Source: Prunus persica (lineage: Eukaryota > Streptophyta > Magnoliopsida > Rosales > Rosaceae). Taken from it: a DNA stretch of 64,000 nucleotides. This document shows, piece by piece, positions 1-12,500 of the stretch. The translations under genes were made by a program, and so were the position numbers. The stretch is from assembly GCF_000346465.2 (NCBI RefSeq), contig NC_034009.1:39724456-39788455 (forward strand), given 5' to 3'. How positions within the stretch are numbered: position 1 is the first letter of the stretch; each line of letters starts with the position of its first letter. Below the pieces are notes generated by a model. It was given only the letters and a program-made list of their open reading frames with translations. It searched no databases and had not been told where the DNA came from.

Positions 1-296
1 TCGACCGAATCCTACCCAACAGGCAGCTAGAGCATGAAAAGTATGTGAGAAACCATACCTCACTCGTCGAAATCAGTGGCCAAAGGAGGGAGATCGACGA
101 TAGAGAAGTTCGGACGAACTGACCGCTTCTTCTCCATTTTTCAGCGAAACCACGGTAGCTGGTGGCGGGACCTAGCTGGGGTTGGAAGAGGATGACGCCC
201 CGGTCATTTTGGTATCGGCCTCGTGGTCATCGGTGGCCGGATGAGAAAACAGCCGGCGAAAATGTGACCGGCTGCCGTTGCGCACGCGAGAGAGAC

Positions 297-333
<37 letters not shown>

Positions 334-564
334 TGATTGTGCCACTGAGATTCTTTTGACCATATCTCTCTCGTTACAACTCCGATTCAAGCCCACCACG
401 TGTCTACGGACTCATCTCGGTACGACCTATCCAAAAATACCAATCACTACCCCAAATACTTTTTGGATCAGAAAGTGACCAAATTACCCCTACCTCAATG
501 GTAACTTTGTAATTTCACTTAAATAATTTAAATAAGGGATTAAATTTGGAGTCGGGGTGTTACA
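1..564 (-). mobile_element. Chromovirus-type LTR end, inverted, cut by the window edge
   Basis: Read on the minus strand, this begins at 564 with TGTAACACCCCGAC, the start of the solo LTR at 33322. It continues through a GA microsatellite to a stretch ending in the reverse complement of the motif GATGGTTGGGTAGGAT seen near 33905. It is therefore the first ~560 bp of the same LTR family in opposite orientation, and the rest lies outside the window. Open frames here are by-products of the GA tract. Confidence 0.7.
301..329. repeat. (AG)n microsatellite
   Basis: Perfect AG dinucleotide run. A matching CT run sits in the homologous position of the solo LTR at 33582-33624, so the microsatellite is a property of the LTR family. 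Confidence 0.95.
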
Positions 565-870
565 ATTTTTGTTGCTAAATGTTGTCATCATTTCTCCTCT
601 ACATCACTCAGTGATCATTCACTCCCATTTCTCTAGTTTACACGGTGAATTTTATTTCTAAAATTTCTTAAAATTCCGGCCACTGTGAGTTTGACCAGCG
701 ACTTGGGTTACTTTTGCCCATCTTTTTGGAAATGGAACCGATTTGAGGAAGATTAGGAGGAAAGATACATAGGCCGCTGAGGCAGAAGTAAAGCCGGAGC
801 TTTACCATAGACAGAAGTTGTTTTAGAAGTCCTGGAAGATTGTGAACAGGAATTGGAAGTTTGCATGGGG
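565..870. other. Unclassified 0.3-kb spacer
   Basis: The sequence lies between an inverted LTR end (564) and an Athila LTR start (871). I see no recognisable domain, RNA gene or repeat in it. An open minus-strand frame crosses it but continues into the LTR and resembles nothing I know. Confidence 0.4.
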
Positions 871-3415
871 TGATAGGATTTTTAGTACTTGTGCAAACAG
901 TGTTAAAAATCACATAAAATACTTGCAAGAATACAAGGCTATTGTAGTCTAGATGCTCATGCAAGGTCGTTTTCCTCAAGGACTAATTAGCAATTTATGT
1001 AAAAATAAATTCCAATTACTACTTAAAATAAAAAGTCAAGAAAGATGATTATAAATTTGGTTGATTCTAAAAAACAAATATTAAACAAAAACAAATACGA
1101 TTGAAAGAAAGAGTTTTGAATATCAATTTATAAAAACACTAGGGTTTCACCATCACCTAGCAATCCTATGAACTTTTACCAATTACTTATGATTTGCACA
1201 TGCCACTTTGAAGGTTAGGTTTTCCTAATGTATATTCTACTTAGAACCTCCAACACAGAATGTATATCCAACATGCAACCCGTCCGGACGTTCGGATCAA
1301 ATCTGAACATGAAAGACTCATTAAGTTTTGTGAAAACCCTTTGAAAAACCATGCAACCCTTAAGACGTGGTGTTCATCTTAAGTGAAATTACAATTATTA
1401 ATCAGAAGAAGCTAGCATCAATTTCAGGGAACCTTCCGACCAAAATTGCATCCAATTACTTTTCTAAAGATCCTAATGGTGATCAGGCATTAAGACAATT
1501 AGATAGTTTAAAACAGTGATTAACAATTCAAAATACGCATGCACTCATCATAAGCAATTAAATAAAAATCACATATTCATGCTAAGGTTCAAGGCTTCAC
1601 CCTAGCAAAAGAAATTTAGTTACGCATACTCATAATTGAAATCCAAGAAAATATCATTAAGAAGAAAAGAACGAAAACACCTGAAAGTTGTGAAAACCCA
1701 AAACCCTAGCAATTGCTCTCCACAATGCAAAGTTCAAAAGTGAAAAGGGAGTCCTCCATTCCTTGTGAGAAAGAGCTTAAATACCCCTTAAAACCTAGCT
1801 GCCAATGTACAGCTTTTCTATCCCCACAAGGAAACTAATTAAAATAAAATAATACTAGGAAATAAAGTCCAAATTGGAATAGGAGAATCTGCTCAAAATC
1901 TGCCCAGCCACGTTTTGGCCCCAAATCTCCTCCAAATCTGGCCCAAGATAGCTTGTTTTAAAGATAAAAAATGTTCTGAACACTTCTTTAGAAGGCCACG
2001 AACCCATCCGAGGTCATCTTGGGCTCCAAAAACGCAATAAAAGCCCAACACGTCACTATTCCAGCACCGCGCACTGCTCCTTTATTTTGTTGCCAGAAAA
2101 TAACCGCTTGGAAGAAAAATCTGAAATTTTGATACGATCAAGCTAAGTGACTCAAGAACGTCCTCCAACTGGAATTACTCCAAAATTCCTCAATTTGATT
2201 ATGTTTTGCTCCAGAGAGATTCGAAAGTCCTATATTGGAAATATAATTCAAAGTATCAAAAGTCTTCCAAAATAATAACCAAAATATACTAAGAATGAGG
2301 TTAAATATATAATATAAAATATGTCCATCAAAATACCCCCAAACTTAGCTTTTGCTTGTCCTCAAGTGAAACAAGACTCAAACAAAAATAAAAACTTAAC
2401 AGATTAGACATCTGGCTAACACTTAACTAGGACAAAATTTCCACCTTCAAGTTGCAATCCATAGAAAATTTTAAAAACTAGAACATCCTTTCAATAGATC
2501 TAAGTAATCCCACCACAAAGTCTAAGCTATTTAGACTCAATTAGAAAAGAATTCACAAACTTCTTTCGGTGCAAAGTGAACCATTATGGTTATGGAGACT
2601 TGACTAAAACCCTTAACTCTCATCCCTTTTATTCATACTTCACACACTCCACACTTTTTGTTTTTTTTGTTTTTTGTTTTTTGTTTTTTTGTTTTTTTTT
2701 CTTTTTGTTTTTATAGTAACAGTAGTGGTTGTGCAATGTTGGTTCCCTTAAGCTTTCAATCCAACCGTGTAGCCAGCTTTAGGTCAATGTCTCCCAAACC
2801 ACTCGGGTTTTAGGGCACTAGGTGTAGAACACCCCTAAGGACTTATTAACTCAAGCTGAAAAGGCTACGAAACCAACTAACCACCCTGCCTCATGCCAAA
2901 ACTCTACCTTTTGTCTCGAGAATCACTGCTGATTAGGCAGGATTGACCCGGTTACTAGCAAAGCTTCGGGTGAGGTAATTATTACTTTATAACACAAACT
3001 AACTTTATTTATATTGAACATAAATTAAAACACATTTGGACAAAAAGTAAGTATTCCAATCTCACTCCCCAAAAACCATGTTGGTGTGATGTGCAAATTT
3101 CAAAGTATAATTCATGAATTAATGTCTAAGCAACAATAAATAGAAAATACTCTACCGTGGGATTGATTTTCACCATGTCCATTTGTTCTAACGTTTAAAA
3201 TAATCTATGGATATTGACTGAAAAACGAAAATTTGTAAACAAGACTCAAAAAATGAAAAATAAAAAAAATTACGTTCCCACCCCCTAACTTAAATCACAC
3301 ATTGTCCTCAAGGTGGGGTAAATAATCAAAAGAAACAAGAGCAGAAACAAAACGACTAAAACTTAGAAAATGGAAATCAAAAATAAAGAAAATACTCTAA
3401 GAAAAGAAATTAGGA
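871..3415 (-). mobile_element. Isolated Athila-type LTR (no CACTA insertion)
   Basis: It starts TGATAGGATTTTTAGTAC, as do the LTRs at 43109 and 52749, and follows them closely to about 1965. It then continues through DNA absent from the other copies and rejoins the left Athila LTR (2690-3415 matches 45591-46325). At about 1966 it reads straight through the point where the other two copies carry CACTA-B, so it is an unoccupied reference for that insertion site. No gag-pol is attached. I could not place its right end or target duplication, so it may be a solo LTR or a truncated piece. Confidence 0.7.
2650..2715. repeat. Low-complexity T/G tract
   Basis: Irregular runs of T with single G residues inside the Athila LTR. 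The corresponding stretch in the left Athila LTR lies at the edge of the assembly gap (45591), so this tract may have helped break the assembly there. Confidence 0.85.
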
Positions 3416-4229
3416 AGGCAAAGGATGAGATCCAGATGGATCTGGTAATCCTATCCGTAGAGATGGAAAGATTCTATACACGCCATTGAGACTGGATTTG
3501 GAGATGAGGATTTGACCCTACCTTGTTCGACGAATTCCCTCAAGGGGAATTATAGCAATAAAATACATATGCTTCTACAAACATTTAATTGCACTGCTAC
3601 GACGTGGAAAGAGTGCTTTGGGGTCTCATCTCATGTGAACCCGTTCGAGTAGAAATCTTTCATTAGAATCAGAAATGGGTCATGGTAAAGAGAGGTAGAT
3701 GATGATTACAGTTCGGTAAAAATGATCATTTCTGACATTCCTCTCAAAGAACCGTGTTGGCAATGTCGTTTATCGATTCTAAAGAAAGAAGAAAAATATC
3801 AACAAGTCAAAGAACGTGGATTTCTTTTAAGGGGAGAGCTAGAACAAAATCAAATCACGAATGGAAGAGTTTAGCTTTCAGAGGAAGATTGAGCATTACA
3901 GCAGCTATTAAAGGATATTTTTAGTTGAAGAATGAGATTTTTCTTCCTCTGATTGTTTAGCTAGAGCTTTTGGCTTGACTGCCAACGTGGTTGTGGAGGA
4001 AGAAACTTGGGAACCCGAGTAGTAGATGCGAGCCCACTACCCATACCCCTTTTGAGTGACAGGTATGAAATTTCAAGGATGAAATTTTTATAAGAGGGGT
4101 AGATTGTAACGACCCGGTCCTAAATAAATTGGTAATTATTAATTTATTCATATAAAAGACCATTTTGCCCCCATAATATTTTAATAGGTTTACATGTTGA
4201 CTTGTTGACCGGGGAGGCTTTGGTGAAAT
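3416..4229 (+). mobile_element. Chromovirus 3' tail: internal remnant, polypurine tract and truncated LTR
   Basis: The stretch ends with a phrase typical of plant chromoviruses (Tekay/Del type): a degenerate AAATTTTTATAAGAGGGG followed by TGTAACGACCCGG, which is a polypurine tract (about 4091-4103) abutting a 3' LTR start at 4105. Only ~125 bp of that LTR remain before another LTR starts at 4230. Upstream, 3416-4090 should be the end of the pol region, but no intact frame survives. The call rests on the junction structure, not on protein similarity. Confidence 0.5.
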
Positions 4230-7200
4230 TGTTACATCCCGGTCTGAAAAAGTGTTAAAATAATTAAAGTAAGAGAGAATAAATTGAAATAAACATTAAA
4301 ATAAAATGATTTGAATTAATTAAGGTGTTTGAGAAATTAAAATATTATTTAAAATTATAAGGGGCAAAAAGATCATTTTAAGTTTGGGAAGGAATTTGAA
4401 AATTTTGATTGTACCGTTGTGTGGAGCACGTCGAAACGAGTCCGTAGACACATAGTGGACTCGAATCGGAGTTGTAACGAAAAAATGGCGATCAAAAGAA
4501 TTTCAGTGGCATAACCGTAAATATTTTGAAGTTCAGTTTTTTTAAAACCCACATTTATTCTCTCTGGGGAGTGGGACGTGCCAACTTCAAATGGTGATTT
4601 CTCCCAACTCCGGCCACCAATTCAAGTAAGACCGGCCCCGTTAGAACCACCACACTTCCCTCTTCCAGTCCCAGCCCATCTCAGTCTCGATCCGCCGTCG
4701 TAGTCGCCGAAAATCGCCACGAAACAAGGTGGTTTGGATAGTTTTTGTCGAAATTTCGTGGAGCTCGTTCTCCCTCCTCCGGCCACCGTTTCAGGCGAGT
4801 GAGGTATCATTTCTCACCTATTTTCTATGATATAGCTGATGGTTGGATATGATTTGATAAATTTTGAGCGTTGATAGTTCGATTTTCGAATCAAAGTTTG
4901 GCCGAATTTCGGGATGAAATTCCGGCCACTTTCGATCACTTTTTGGGGTAGGCCCAAGAACAAAAGTGTCTTCAATTGATGTCCTGATCCCAGGGTAAGA
5001 GCATTGGTCGAAAATTTTGAGATTTTCCTGCTGGTGGTATCGCTTTGGGCACCCATGCGCTGATGGCGCGTGTGGCAGCGTGTGGGCACTGTAGCAGAGG
5101 GCCATTGTGTCCCAATGCGACCCCCTTGTTGTCACGAGTGCGTAAGGGTGCTCGGATTCCAATTTGGTTGAGGTTTGAACCCCGAATGGATTTCGTATAT
5201 TGTACATTATCCGGGTTTGATAGGTTTGAACCGTTGGATAGTCTTGAATTTAATATATGTTAGTCTAGACATCCCTAGGATCATATAGGATTTCGCGGAT
5301 CATGGATCGGAGCCCCGGATGTTCTGATTTAATAAATTAAAGTTTGTGTTTTACAATAACCGTCCGATCGTGCGATCGCGAGCAATCCGACAGTCCGATC
5401 CGAACCAAACTTGCAGGACGGGTATCCTAAATCTTGTAGAACCCATAGGAGCTTTCGGATAAGAATTTGGAGGTCGTGGGCCCGGTTGACCAAGATTAGG
5501 TAGTTTGACCCCTCGGTTGACCATGAGTCTTCCGAGGTAGTTTCACCCTTCGAGGAGTACTAGAATGACCTTATTACATAGTCTCGACCTTTAATTGAGC
5601 TATGTTGACTATGTTGAGATTTTTAGAGTGTTTATTATTATCGTATGAAAACTCTTGGATATTACTTTTAATAATTGAAATTATGGATTTGATGAGCGTG
5701 GGTAAATTGATTTGATGAGTGGTGAAAAGAAGTCGTGGGCTTGGCTATGACTATTAGGAAGTGAGGGGACATTTATGTTGAATATGCATTAATTTCAACA
5801 ATTGAAAGAACATGCATGGAATGGGTATATATATATATATAGATAAATTGGATTAAAGATTGAGAAATTAATAAGTTGAGATATTAGTAATATTTAATTG
5901 AGAAATGGATTTTGAGGTGGAAATTGGAAGGTTGAATTTGGGGAATTTTGGAATTGAGAATTATGGGTTAATACTGAAAGATGTAGGATTATACTATGTA
6001 AGTACCATCCCCTAGTTACTAGGCTTCCCATACGTGGAGTTGGAATTTCTGGCGTGTGGGAAGGATATATGATTATTAGATCTCACATGCCGTTGGATTT
6101 TCCAGCGTGAGACAGACCCCATACGTGGGGTTGGATTTTTCGGCGTATGGGGAGATTATGTGATGGTTAGGTCACACGTAGGGTGGGATTTTCCAACGTG
6201 TTGACAGACCCCATAAGTGGCGTTGGATTTTCCGGTGTATAGGGAGATTATGTGATGGTTAGGTCACACGTGGCATAGGATTTTCCAGCGTGTTGACAGA
6301 CCCCGTACGTGGCGTTGGATTTTCAGCGTATGAGGAGATTATGTGATGGTTAGGTCCCATGTGGCGTAGGATTTTCCGGCGTGTTGACAGACTCCATACG
6401 TGACGTTGGATTTTCCGACGTATGGGGAGATTATCTGATGGTTAGGTCACACGTGGAGTAGGATTTTTCAGCGTGTTGACAGACCCCATACGTGACGTTG
6501 GATTTTCCGGCGTATGGAGAGATTATGTGATGGTTAGGTCACACGTGGCGTAGAATTTTCTGGCGTGTTGACAGACCCCATATGTGGCGTTGGATTTTCC
6601 GGCATATGGGGAGATAATGAGATGGTTAGGTCACACGTGGCATAGGATTTTCTGGCTTGTTGACAGACCCCATATGTGGCGTTGGATTTTCGCGCGTATG
6701 GGAAGGATATGTGATTATTAGGTCTCACAGGTGGCGTTGGAATTTCCGGCGTATGAGACACTAACAGTGAGAAGAGAATGAGATTATTTTTCTATATCAG
6801 AGAAAGGTTAGAGTATAAAAAGAAATATGTTTGGTGTGTGGTAATTTAAATTAAAACAGGGAAAGATAACTTACCTGTACTACTGAAACAGTTGTGTAAC
6901 ATTTGGAGCATGATTATGGAGTGAAAGAACTACGTGTGGCTTGATCTCTCAGTAAGGGTACGTAGGCAACCTAGGTGCAGTCGTAGACTAAACGTTATTT
7001 ATGTTGTTTTATTGAGATTGGTTCTGACCCTGTCGTTGGTCCTGAAATTCGGTTGAAAACTAGATGCGAGTAAATAATTGTTCATACTCCCGTTTCGTTG
7101 AGGGAGGATTGTGTAAATGTGTTCTGGTCAAGACAGGTATAAGAACTCGTTTAGGATTGATGTACGATTTGGGCTAAGGCCTTAAACTACTTGTTGTTGT

Positions 7201-7597
7201 ATTAGGAGATTAAAACCTCGCATGTGGGATAATTGGGAAAGTTAGATGATGTAAAGTGCACTTAGGCATTCATATATATGTTTAAATTTATTATTTGTCT
7301 TGCTTAACGTAATTGTTTGACTTATGGGCTTTATTGGTGATTTGCTTCAGATTATTTAAAGGCCGAAGGCCGTTTATGTGAATTGCATTTTGATACATTG
7401 TGCATGCTACTAGTTGTGGATATTAAATGTGTTTTATGCAGGTTGAAATTTTTGGGATTGTTCAAATTACAGGGGAGACTGCCAAAATTTTGATAGAAAG
7501 TCTCGGTCATTAGTAAGTGGGCCCGGCATCGAGGTGATGTCGGAATTTACACAAGATTCCTCTCGGGTTTTCAGGAATTCGGGGCGGATCCTGTTAC
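4230..7597 (+). mobile_element. Long LTR (about 3.4 kb), probably solo
   Basis: It begins TGTTACATCCCGG and ends GGGGCGGATCCTGTTAC, closely parallel to the solo LTR at 33322-35706 (TGTAACACCCC ... GGGGCGGGTCC). Shared blocks include AGAACAAAAGTG near 4962, the tandem hairpin array, the phrase GGCCGAAGGCC near 7362 and the GTAAGTGGGCC region near 7514. No gag-pol flanks it. A target duplication could not be confirmed, because the right edge abuts the Tat element almost directly. It is about 1 kb longer than its relative, partly because of AT-rich sequence at 5580-6000. Confidence 0.65.
6020..6765 (+). repeat. Tandem array of ~92-bp units made of paired stem-loops
   Basis: About seven copies recur every ~92 bp, for example unit starts at 6394 and 6486. 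Each unit has two halves. One carries CCCCATACG and, ~18 bp on, CGTATGGGG, which are perfect complements. The other carries CACACG...CGTGT(TG). So each half can fold as a hairpin with a loop of the form TGGCGTTGGATTTTCCGG. The array sits inside the LTR. Open frames across it are artefacts of the repeat period. Confidence 0.85.
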
Positions 7598-7618
7598 TTG
7601 GGGTGCAAATTATCCATT

Positions 7619-9044
7619 TGTTCACCCGTTTTCGTGTTTTACTTCTGAGGTGGAAGGGCGAAGTTTCCCACTGGCTTGGAGACCACTTGTTGGTCGACAA
7701 GTCAGCTTTCTTTGGTGTGTGTGAGCGTGCCACTGCTAGCAATGTAAATTCTAGCAGACTTATTTTTTAGAGTGGATAACTTGCGCCTCAAGTTACTGAC
7801 TTCTAAAACAAATGATTGTGAATTTGGGTGAGGAATATCTCCCAAGTAAGTTCTTTTCTTGCCTCAAACTGGTGAGGACTTTCACAATTTATCTCAGTAT
7901 CAAATGGTTGTTCTGGCCAGAATAGATAATAATAAAGTAGACTGTTTCAGGCAGAACTGCCTTTTACAAAATTAAGAAGGGAGAAATCAACTCTAGAAAG
8001 GAAAAAAGATGGCTGGAATCCCATTTCTGCCTGGGTAGAAACTTCTGATCCGGGCTGGACTGGGTATGTCTATGCTGGACGGTGCTGTCAACAACTTTAG
8101 CTTGCTCGGCTTTAGTTGTAAATCGATACCAAAGTTCAATTTTGGCAGAGCTTCAATCTACTTCAAGCCTTGGGAGACTTTTGAGTGGGCAGAACTGCAG
8201 CTTCTTCAGTTTGAAGGGACAGAAGTGGCTATTCTCGAGGATTTAGCAAGCTGGAACTATGCTATAAAATTTGTTGAGGTTTTCATATTTGTGAAAACTC
8301 AAACTATGTTTGTCTTGGCTTTTGCTGAACCAAATTTGTAACGAGAGGGATCTTGTTTTCAGAAGACTTATTTTCTAAGTCTGAACTTTGGAATTCTGAT
8401 CTAAAGCTGTTTTCTTGTTTGTTTTTTTTTGATTGACTGATGAATTGAGTGTCCTTTGTTTCTTTGCCTTCTTTCGCTTTTATAAGAGATCCTCCTAAGG
8501 AGGTCATTTTTAATCCTAAACAATGGGCGGCAAAAAGATCTCTTATAATGTAAAGTAAGAAGGGTTTCTTATCAATCAAGGCAGATAGGTTCTGAGCAGT
8601 CACCTCCTAAAAACAGTCCATTCCCTGGTTTCCTGGGTGGCAGCTTTCTAATTCAACCAACGCCACCGTCTGTGTGGGCTTTTTATGGCAGTTTTGGCTC
8701 TTTTCTTTTGTATTTTCTGAGTGGTTCCCTGTTTCCCGTTCTAATTTAGAAAGCGTGATTCGTGAATTCCTTGGGAGATGGTGTATTGATTTGGAGCAAA
8801 ATCTTGAACACAGATGGGTTTTTGATCTTCAATTGGCAGTGTTTCAGAGACGTCCCTCTCACATTTTTAAACTTTAGTTGGAATTGCTGACTTTTCCAAA
8901 GTTGAGGCAATCACGTGGGTGTGTCTTTGATCCCTTGGTTTTGAATCTATCGAAAATTACGGGCTGATCTTTGAAGCCCATTTCGAAAGTTTCCACATCT
9001 GGGCTTTCTTTGGGCTGAGGCTTTATTTCCAACATTCTTGGTGT
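7619..9044 (-). repeat. Tat element 3' LTR (at least this part)
   Basis: It is about 99 % identical to 20548-21976. Differences include the T run near 8423 and single-base changes near 7645, 7663 and 8612. The plus-strand edge reads TGTTCACCCG, so the LTR ends in CA in its own direction. Similarity stops at 9044 only because the partner copy is truncated at 21976, so the true inner edge is probably further right, between 9045 and ~9500. The open frame of 91 codons at 8066 is duplicated in the other LTR and is not a gene. Confidence 0.85.
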
Positions 9045-9515
9045 GAAGCCCAAACTGTCTGGGTCTTATTTTCGTTTTTCTCAAGTCTCTGGGCTGGGCA
9101 GGCAATTTTATCATGGGCCTGTCTTCTGGTCTTGGGCGTGCCGAATTTGGGCCCAAACAATGCCCCCTAAGTCTGAATCGTTTTGGAATGGTTTCAGACT
9201 TAATGTTTTGCCATTTAATTCACGTGCCAGTTTCTTCCGTGTTTTCGCCCACGTCTGCCACGTTTGCCTGCTACGAACTAGAGTTCGTGGGAAAACGGCT
9301 AGTTATTATCTAGTTACTAGCTAATAATCATCAGGTGCCGTCCCATCTTCTTCTTCCCACGTTTTCGAGCCCCTCTTTAAAAGAAATTCAAATTCATAGC
9401 TTCTGAAAAAAGAAACCCTAAACCTTCCAGCTCTTGTTCCTGCGAGTTCTTTCTTCGAGATTTCCAAAGCCTTCTTTAGACCTTCCTTTCTTCTGCTTCT
9501 TCCCTTGAATCAGAA
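9045..9515 (+). promoter_or_regulatory. Probable LTR remainder and promoter/5' UTR of the PMD gene
   Basis: This stretch lies between the paired part of the LTR and the PMD start codon. It contains a TATA-like CTCTTTAAAAG at 9373-9383, about 135 bp before the ATG, and a pyrimidine-rich leader (TTCCTTTCTTCTGCTTCTTC, from about 9483) just upstream of it. Read on the other strand, the same pyrimidine tracts could serve as the retroelement's polypurine tract. Promoter activity is inferred only. Confidence 0.35.
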
Positions 9516-12500
9516 ATGTCTTCCCCAAGGTCCCGCGCTCAGTCTTCTTCCGCTTCAGTTCCTCCCGATTATATCACTGGGAGCGGGATTGATGCTCACG
9601 CGATAGAAATCAGGAGCAAGCTTCATCCCTTTGCCCAGAAGAATCTGGACGAGAATGTCCTCCATTTGTTTGAGAACACCCTGGTGTTAGGGCCTCACTG
9701 GTTTGGTCCTGTTCCAGCTGAGATGGCAGAATTGCTAAAAAAGGATGCCGAGGCTCCTTTGTGTTTTGAGAGCTCTTCTGCCCTGGCTTCTTATTCTTGG
9801 GTTAGCAAGAATTTGAGCCGGTCCTTCCCGTCCAGCGAGGTGAGGAATAGTCTGGTCAAATGGGCAGACTGGATTGATAGACTTCTCCCGAGATATGGGG
9901 GTCACTGGAGGAGAGCTGGGATTTATGACGCCATTTTTCTGTCCAAACAATCGATTAACAGAGATGAGAATCTGCTTGCTGCTGCTTTATGCTTCTGGAA
10001 TTCTGCCAGCAATACATTTGACTTCCGCGTGGGTCCTATGGCGCCAACCTTGCTGGATATGGCTCAGATTTTTGGGTTCAGGCCCCATGGTAGGCCTGTT
10101 GATGCCATTGGAGATTATCACAGGCGAAGGAATCAAGAGAAAGTGGCCACCCCTTTTACTATCCCTCCAGCCGTGATCAACCAGAACTGCTCTTTCTCCA
10201 ACTATCTGAAGAAGTTCAGTGCTGATAAGGACAAGGATCAGCAACATATGTTGTTCCTTCTGTATTGGCTGAATTGGTTCGTTCTCCCCAATCGGTCTTC
10301 TGCAGTTCTGCTAGAGTACAGACACTTGGCAGAAGCACTCCACAATCACACTGATGTGGGGCTCGGGCCTACAGTTCTGGCTCACCTTTTCAAGAATCTG
10401 CATACTTCCACCCTGGAGAACCCATTGAACCTGTCAGCCCCTGGCGCATTCTGGATGATCCAGATCTGGCTGCAGGTTTATTTTCCAGAACTAAGGTTCC
10501 CAGACATAGTTCTGCCTGAAGATCAAGTCCTGGCTCTTCCTCTGATGTCGGCAGAAGTGCCCAAGCATTCTATTGAGGAGTATTTGATGCTCTTCAGGCA
10601 TTGTACAAAGAGGTCGGCAGCTCAGTGGCAAGTGGTGATCAGGAGGACCTATCCTTGGTTCCAGACCGGATTTCGGTTGTTTGAGAAGGAGCCAGAAGAT
10701 GAAGCTGCCAGAACAGATTTCAGGAGGAAATTTCTGAGCATTACTCTGCCCAGAGATCTACCCCATGGTGGGGGCAAACCTCCAAACTATCATCTGGGGG
10801 CAGAAGTCTACCATCCCAACTTCTGCGCGAGGCAGCTTGGTTGTCCCCAACTCATTCCGCTGAAATCATATCGGAGTTGTAACCGGGCCTCTTCTTGGAG
10901 GGATGCAGATGATCTGGAGGTGCACAAGGATGCCCGGTGTGCAGTGAACAAAATCAACAACAGCACGGATGCCCTCTATCCCTCGTGGGAGCTGAATTCC
11001 TGCAGTTCTGCCGACTTTGACGCATGGTGGAAAGCCAGATTCCAAAGTCTGCCTGCTTCTGTCACTGCCCTCAAGGTGCTGTTTGATGGTTGGGAAAACT
11101 GGGTCGTTTTTGCGAATGGGGATGCCAAGACGCATATGATCCAGACCATCAAGGATATTAACGCGCAAATTATAGAAGGTAGATTTCTGATTCTGTATGG
11201 GGTTCGTTCTGTCCTGATGATTGATTTCTAATGTCTATTCTGCCTGTATCAGATCCTTCTTTGACCAGCGTAGGTGGGCAGTCTGTTCATGCTGGGGAAG
11301 TGATTGGTAAGTCTTTTCTTTTAATTCTATTCTGTCTTTTCCTGCTGGATTGGTCTCTAATGTCTAATGCCTTGGTGCAGTCTCTTCCGTTATTGCTGCC
11401 GGGGACTTGGAGCTCCCTTCTGCGGATGAAGGAGATGAGGTCCAGACAGAACAAACACCTACCGAGGCCGCTCTTTCTGGCAGAAGAAAAAGGAAAGGAC
11501 CTGCCCCTCCTTCGGATAATCCCACGCGGCCTGGTATTTCAGGTAAGCTCGTGATGTTCCAACCATTCTCTTTAAATTTATTATGTCTTGCCTTCTTTTC
11601 CCTAATACTGCTTTTTGTTCTGTGCAGCTGGAAGTCCTTCCCCTCCTCCTACCAAGTTGAAAAAACTTAAAAAGAGGAGTGAGGAGGAGTATGTCGCCGC
11701 GGAAGAGACGGCAGCAATTCCCACCACTACCTCCGGGACGGATGAAGAGCTGCGAGAGGCTTTTGAGGAGGTGGAGCAGGAAAAAGAATTGGAAGAGCTG
11801 GAAGAAACGCCTCAGGAAAAAACGGCAGTGGCGGAAGGAGAGGTAAGTTTTATTTCTGTGATTCGCATCAGTTCCCTTCTCGCCCTGTTTCTTCCGTTCT
11901 GACCCTTATTTTGTAGGAGAAGATCCCTGCTGAGGTGATTGCAGAGAGCATTGCCTTGGCGCAGAAGCAACAAGGGGGTCCAAGGGCTGAGCGGACTAGC
12001 TCAGAACTAGCCCTATTTGAGGATGCTGAGGCAGAGCATTCTACTGCCGTTCCAGCGGCTGAGGATCAGGCGGAACGGTCTGCATCAGAGCCTGTGGATC
12101 AGGCAGAGCTGTCTGTTGTGGTTCCGGAGGCTGAAGTGGAAACAACCGCCGCTGCCCCTGTGGTTGTGGTAACTTTCTTTCTTTATCTGTCCACACTCTC
12201 CTGCATTTCTGCCTTGTTCTTTATTTTTAACTGTTGTAGCCTTTTCAGGTAGAAGTGCCTAAAGCTGTTGGCGTCCTGGCAGCGGTTACCAGTCCCCAGA
12301 AGCCTCCCATTGTTGCTGTAAGTTTTCATAACTTTTGGGCCTTTATTTTCCACTTTCTGCCTGGTCTTACCTTATGCTTTCTTCTTGCAGATGCCAATTC
12401 ATTCCCTTCCAGGATCATCTGCCACGGCTTCTTTTGCTGATCCAGAACTCGAAGAGTTTGAAGCCATGGATCTGGATGCCCAATTGGACAGATTGGAGAA

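Noticed and set aside
162..478. Overlapping open frames with Arg-Glu repeats
   Set aside because: Generated by the AG microsatellite on both strands.
6534..6761. Minus-strand open frame in the tandem repeats (also 34789-35362)
   Set aside because: Repeat unit length keeps frames open by chance; the repeated peptide is just the translated 92-bp unit.
8066..8341. 91-codon open frame, repeated identically at 20995-21270
   Set aside because: Both copies lie at the same place in the paired Tat LTRs and resemble no known protein; they are duplicated because the LTRs are.
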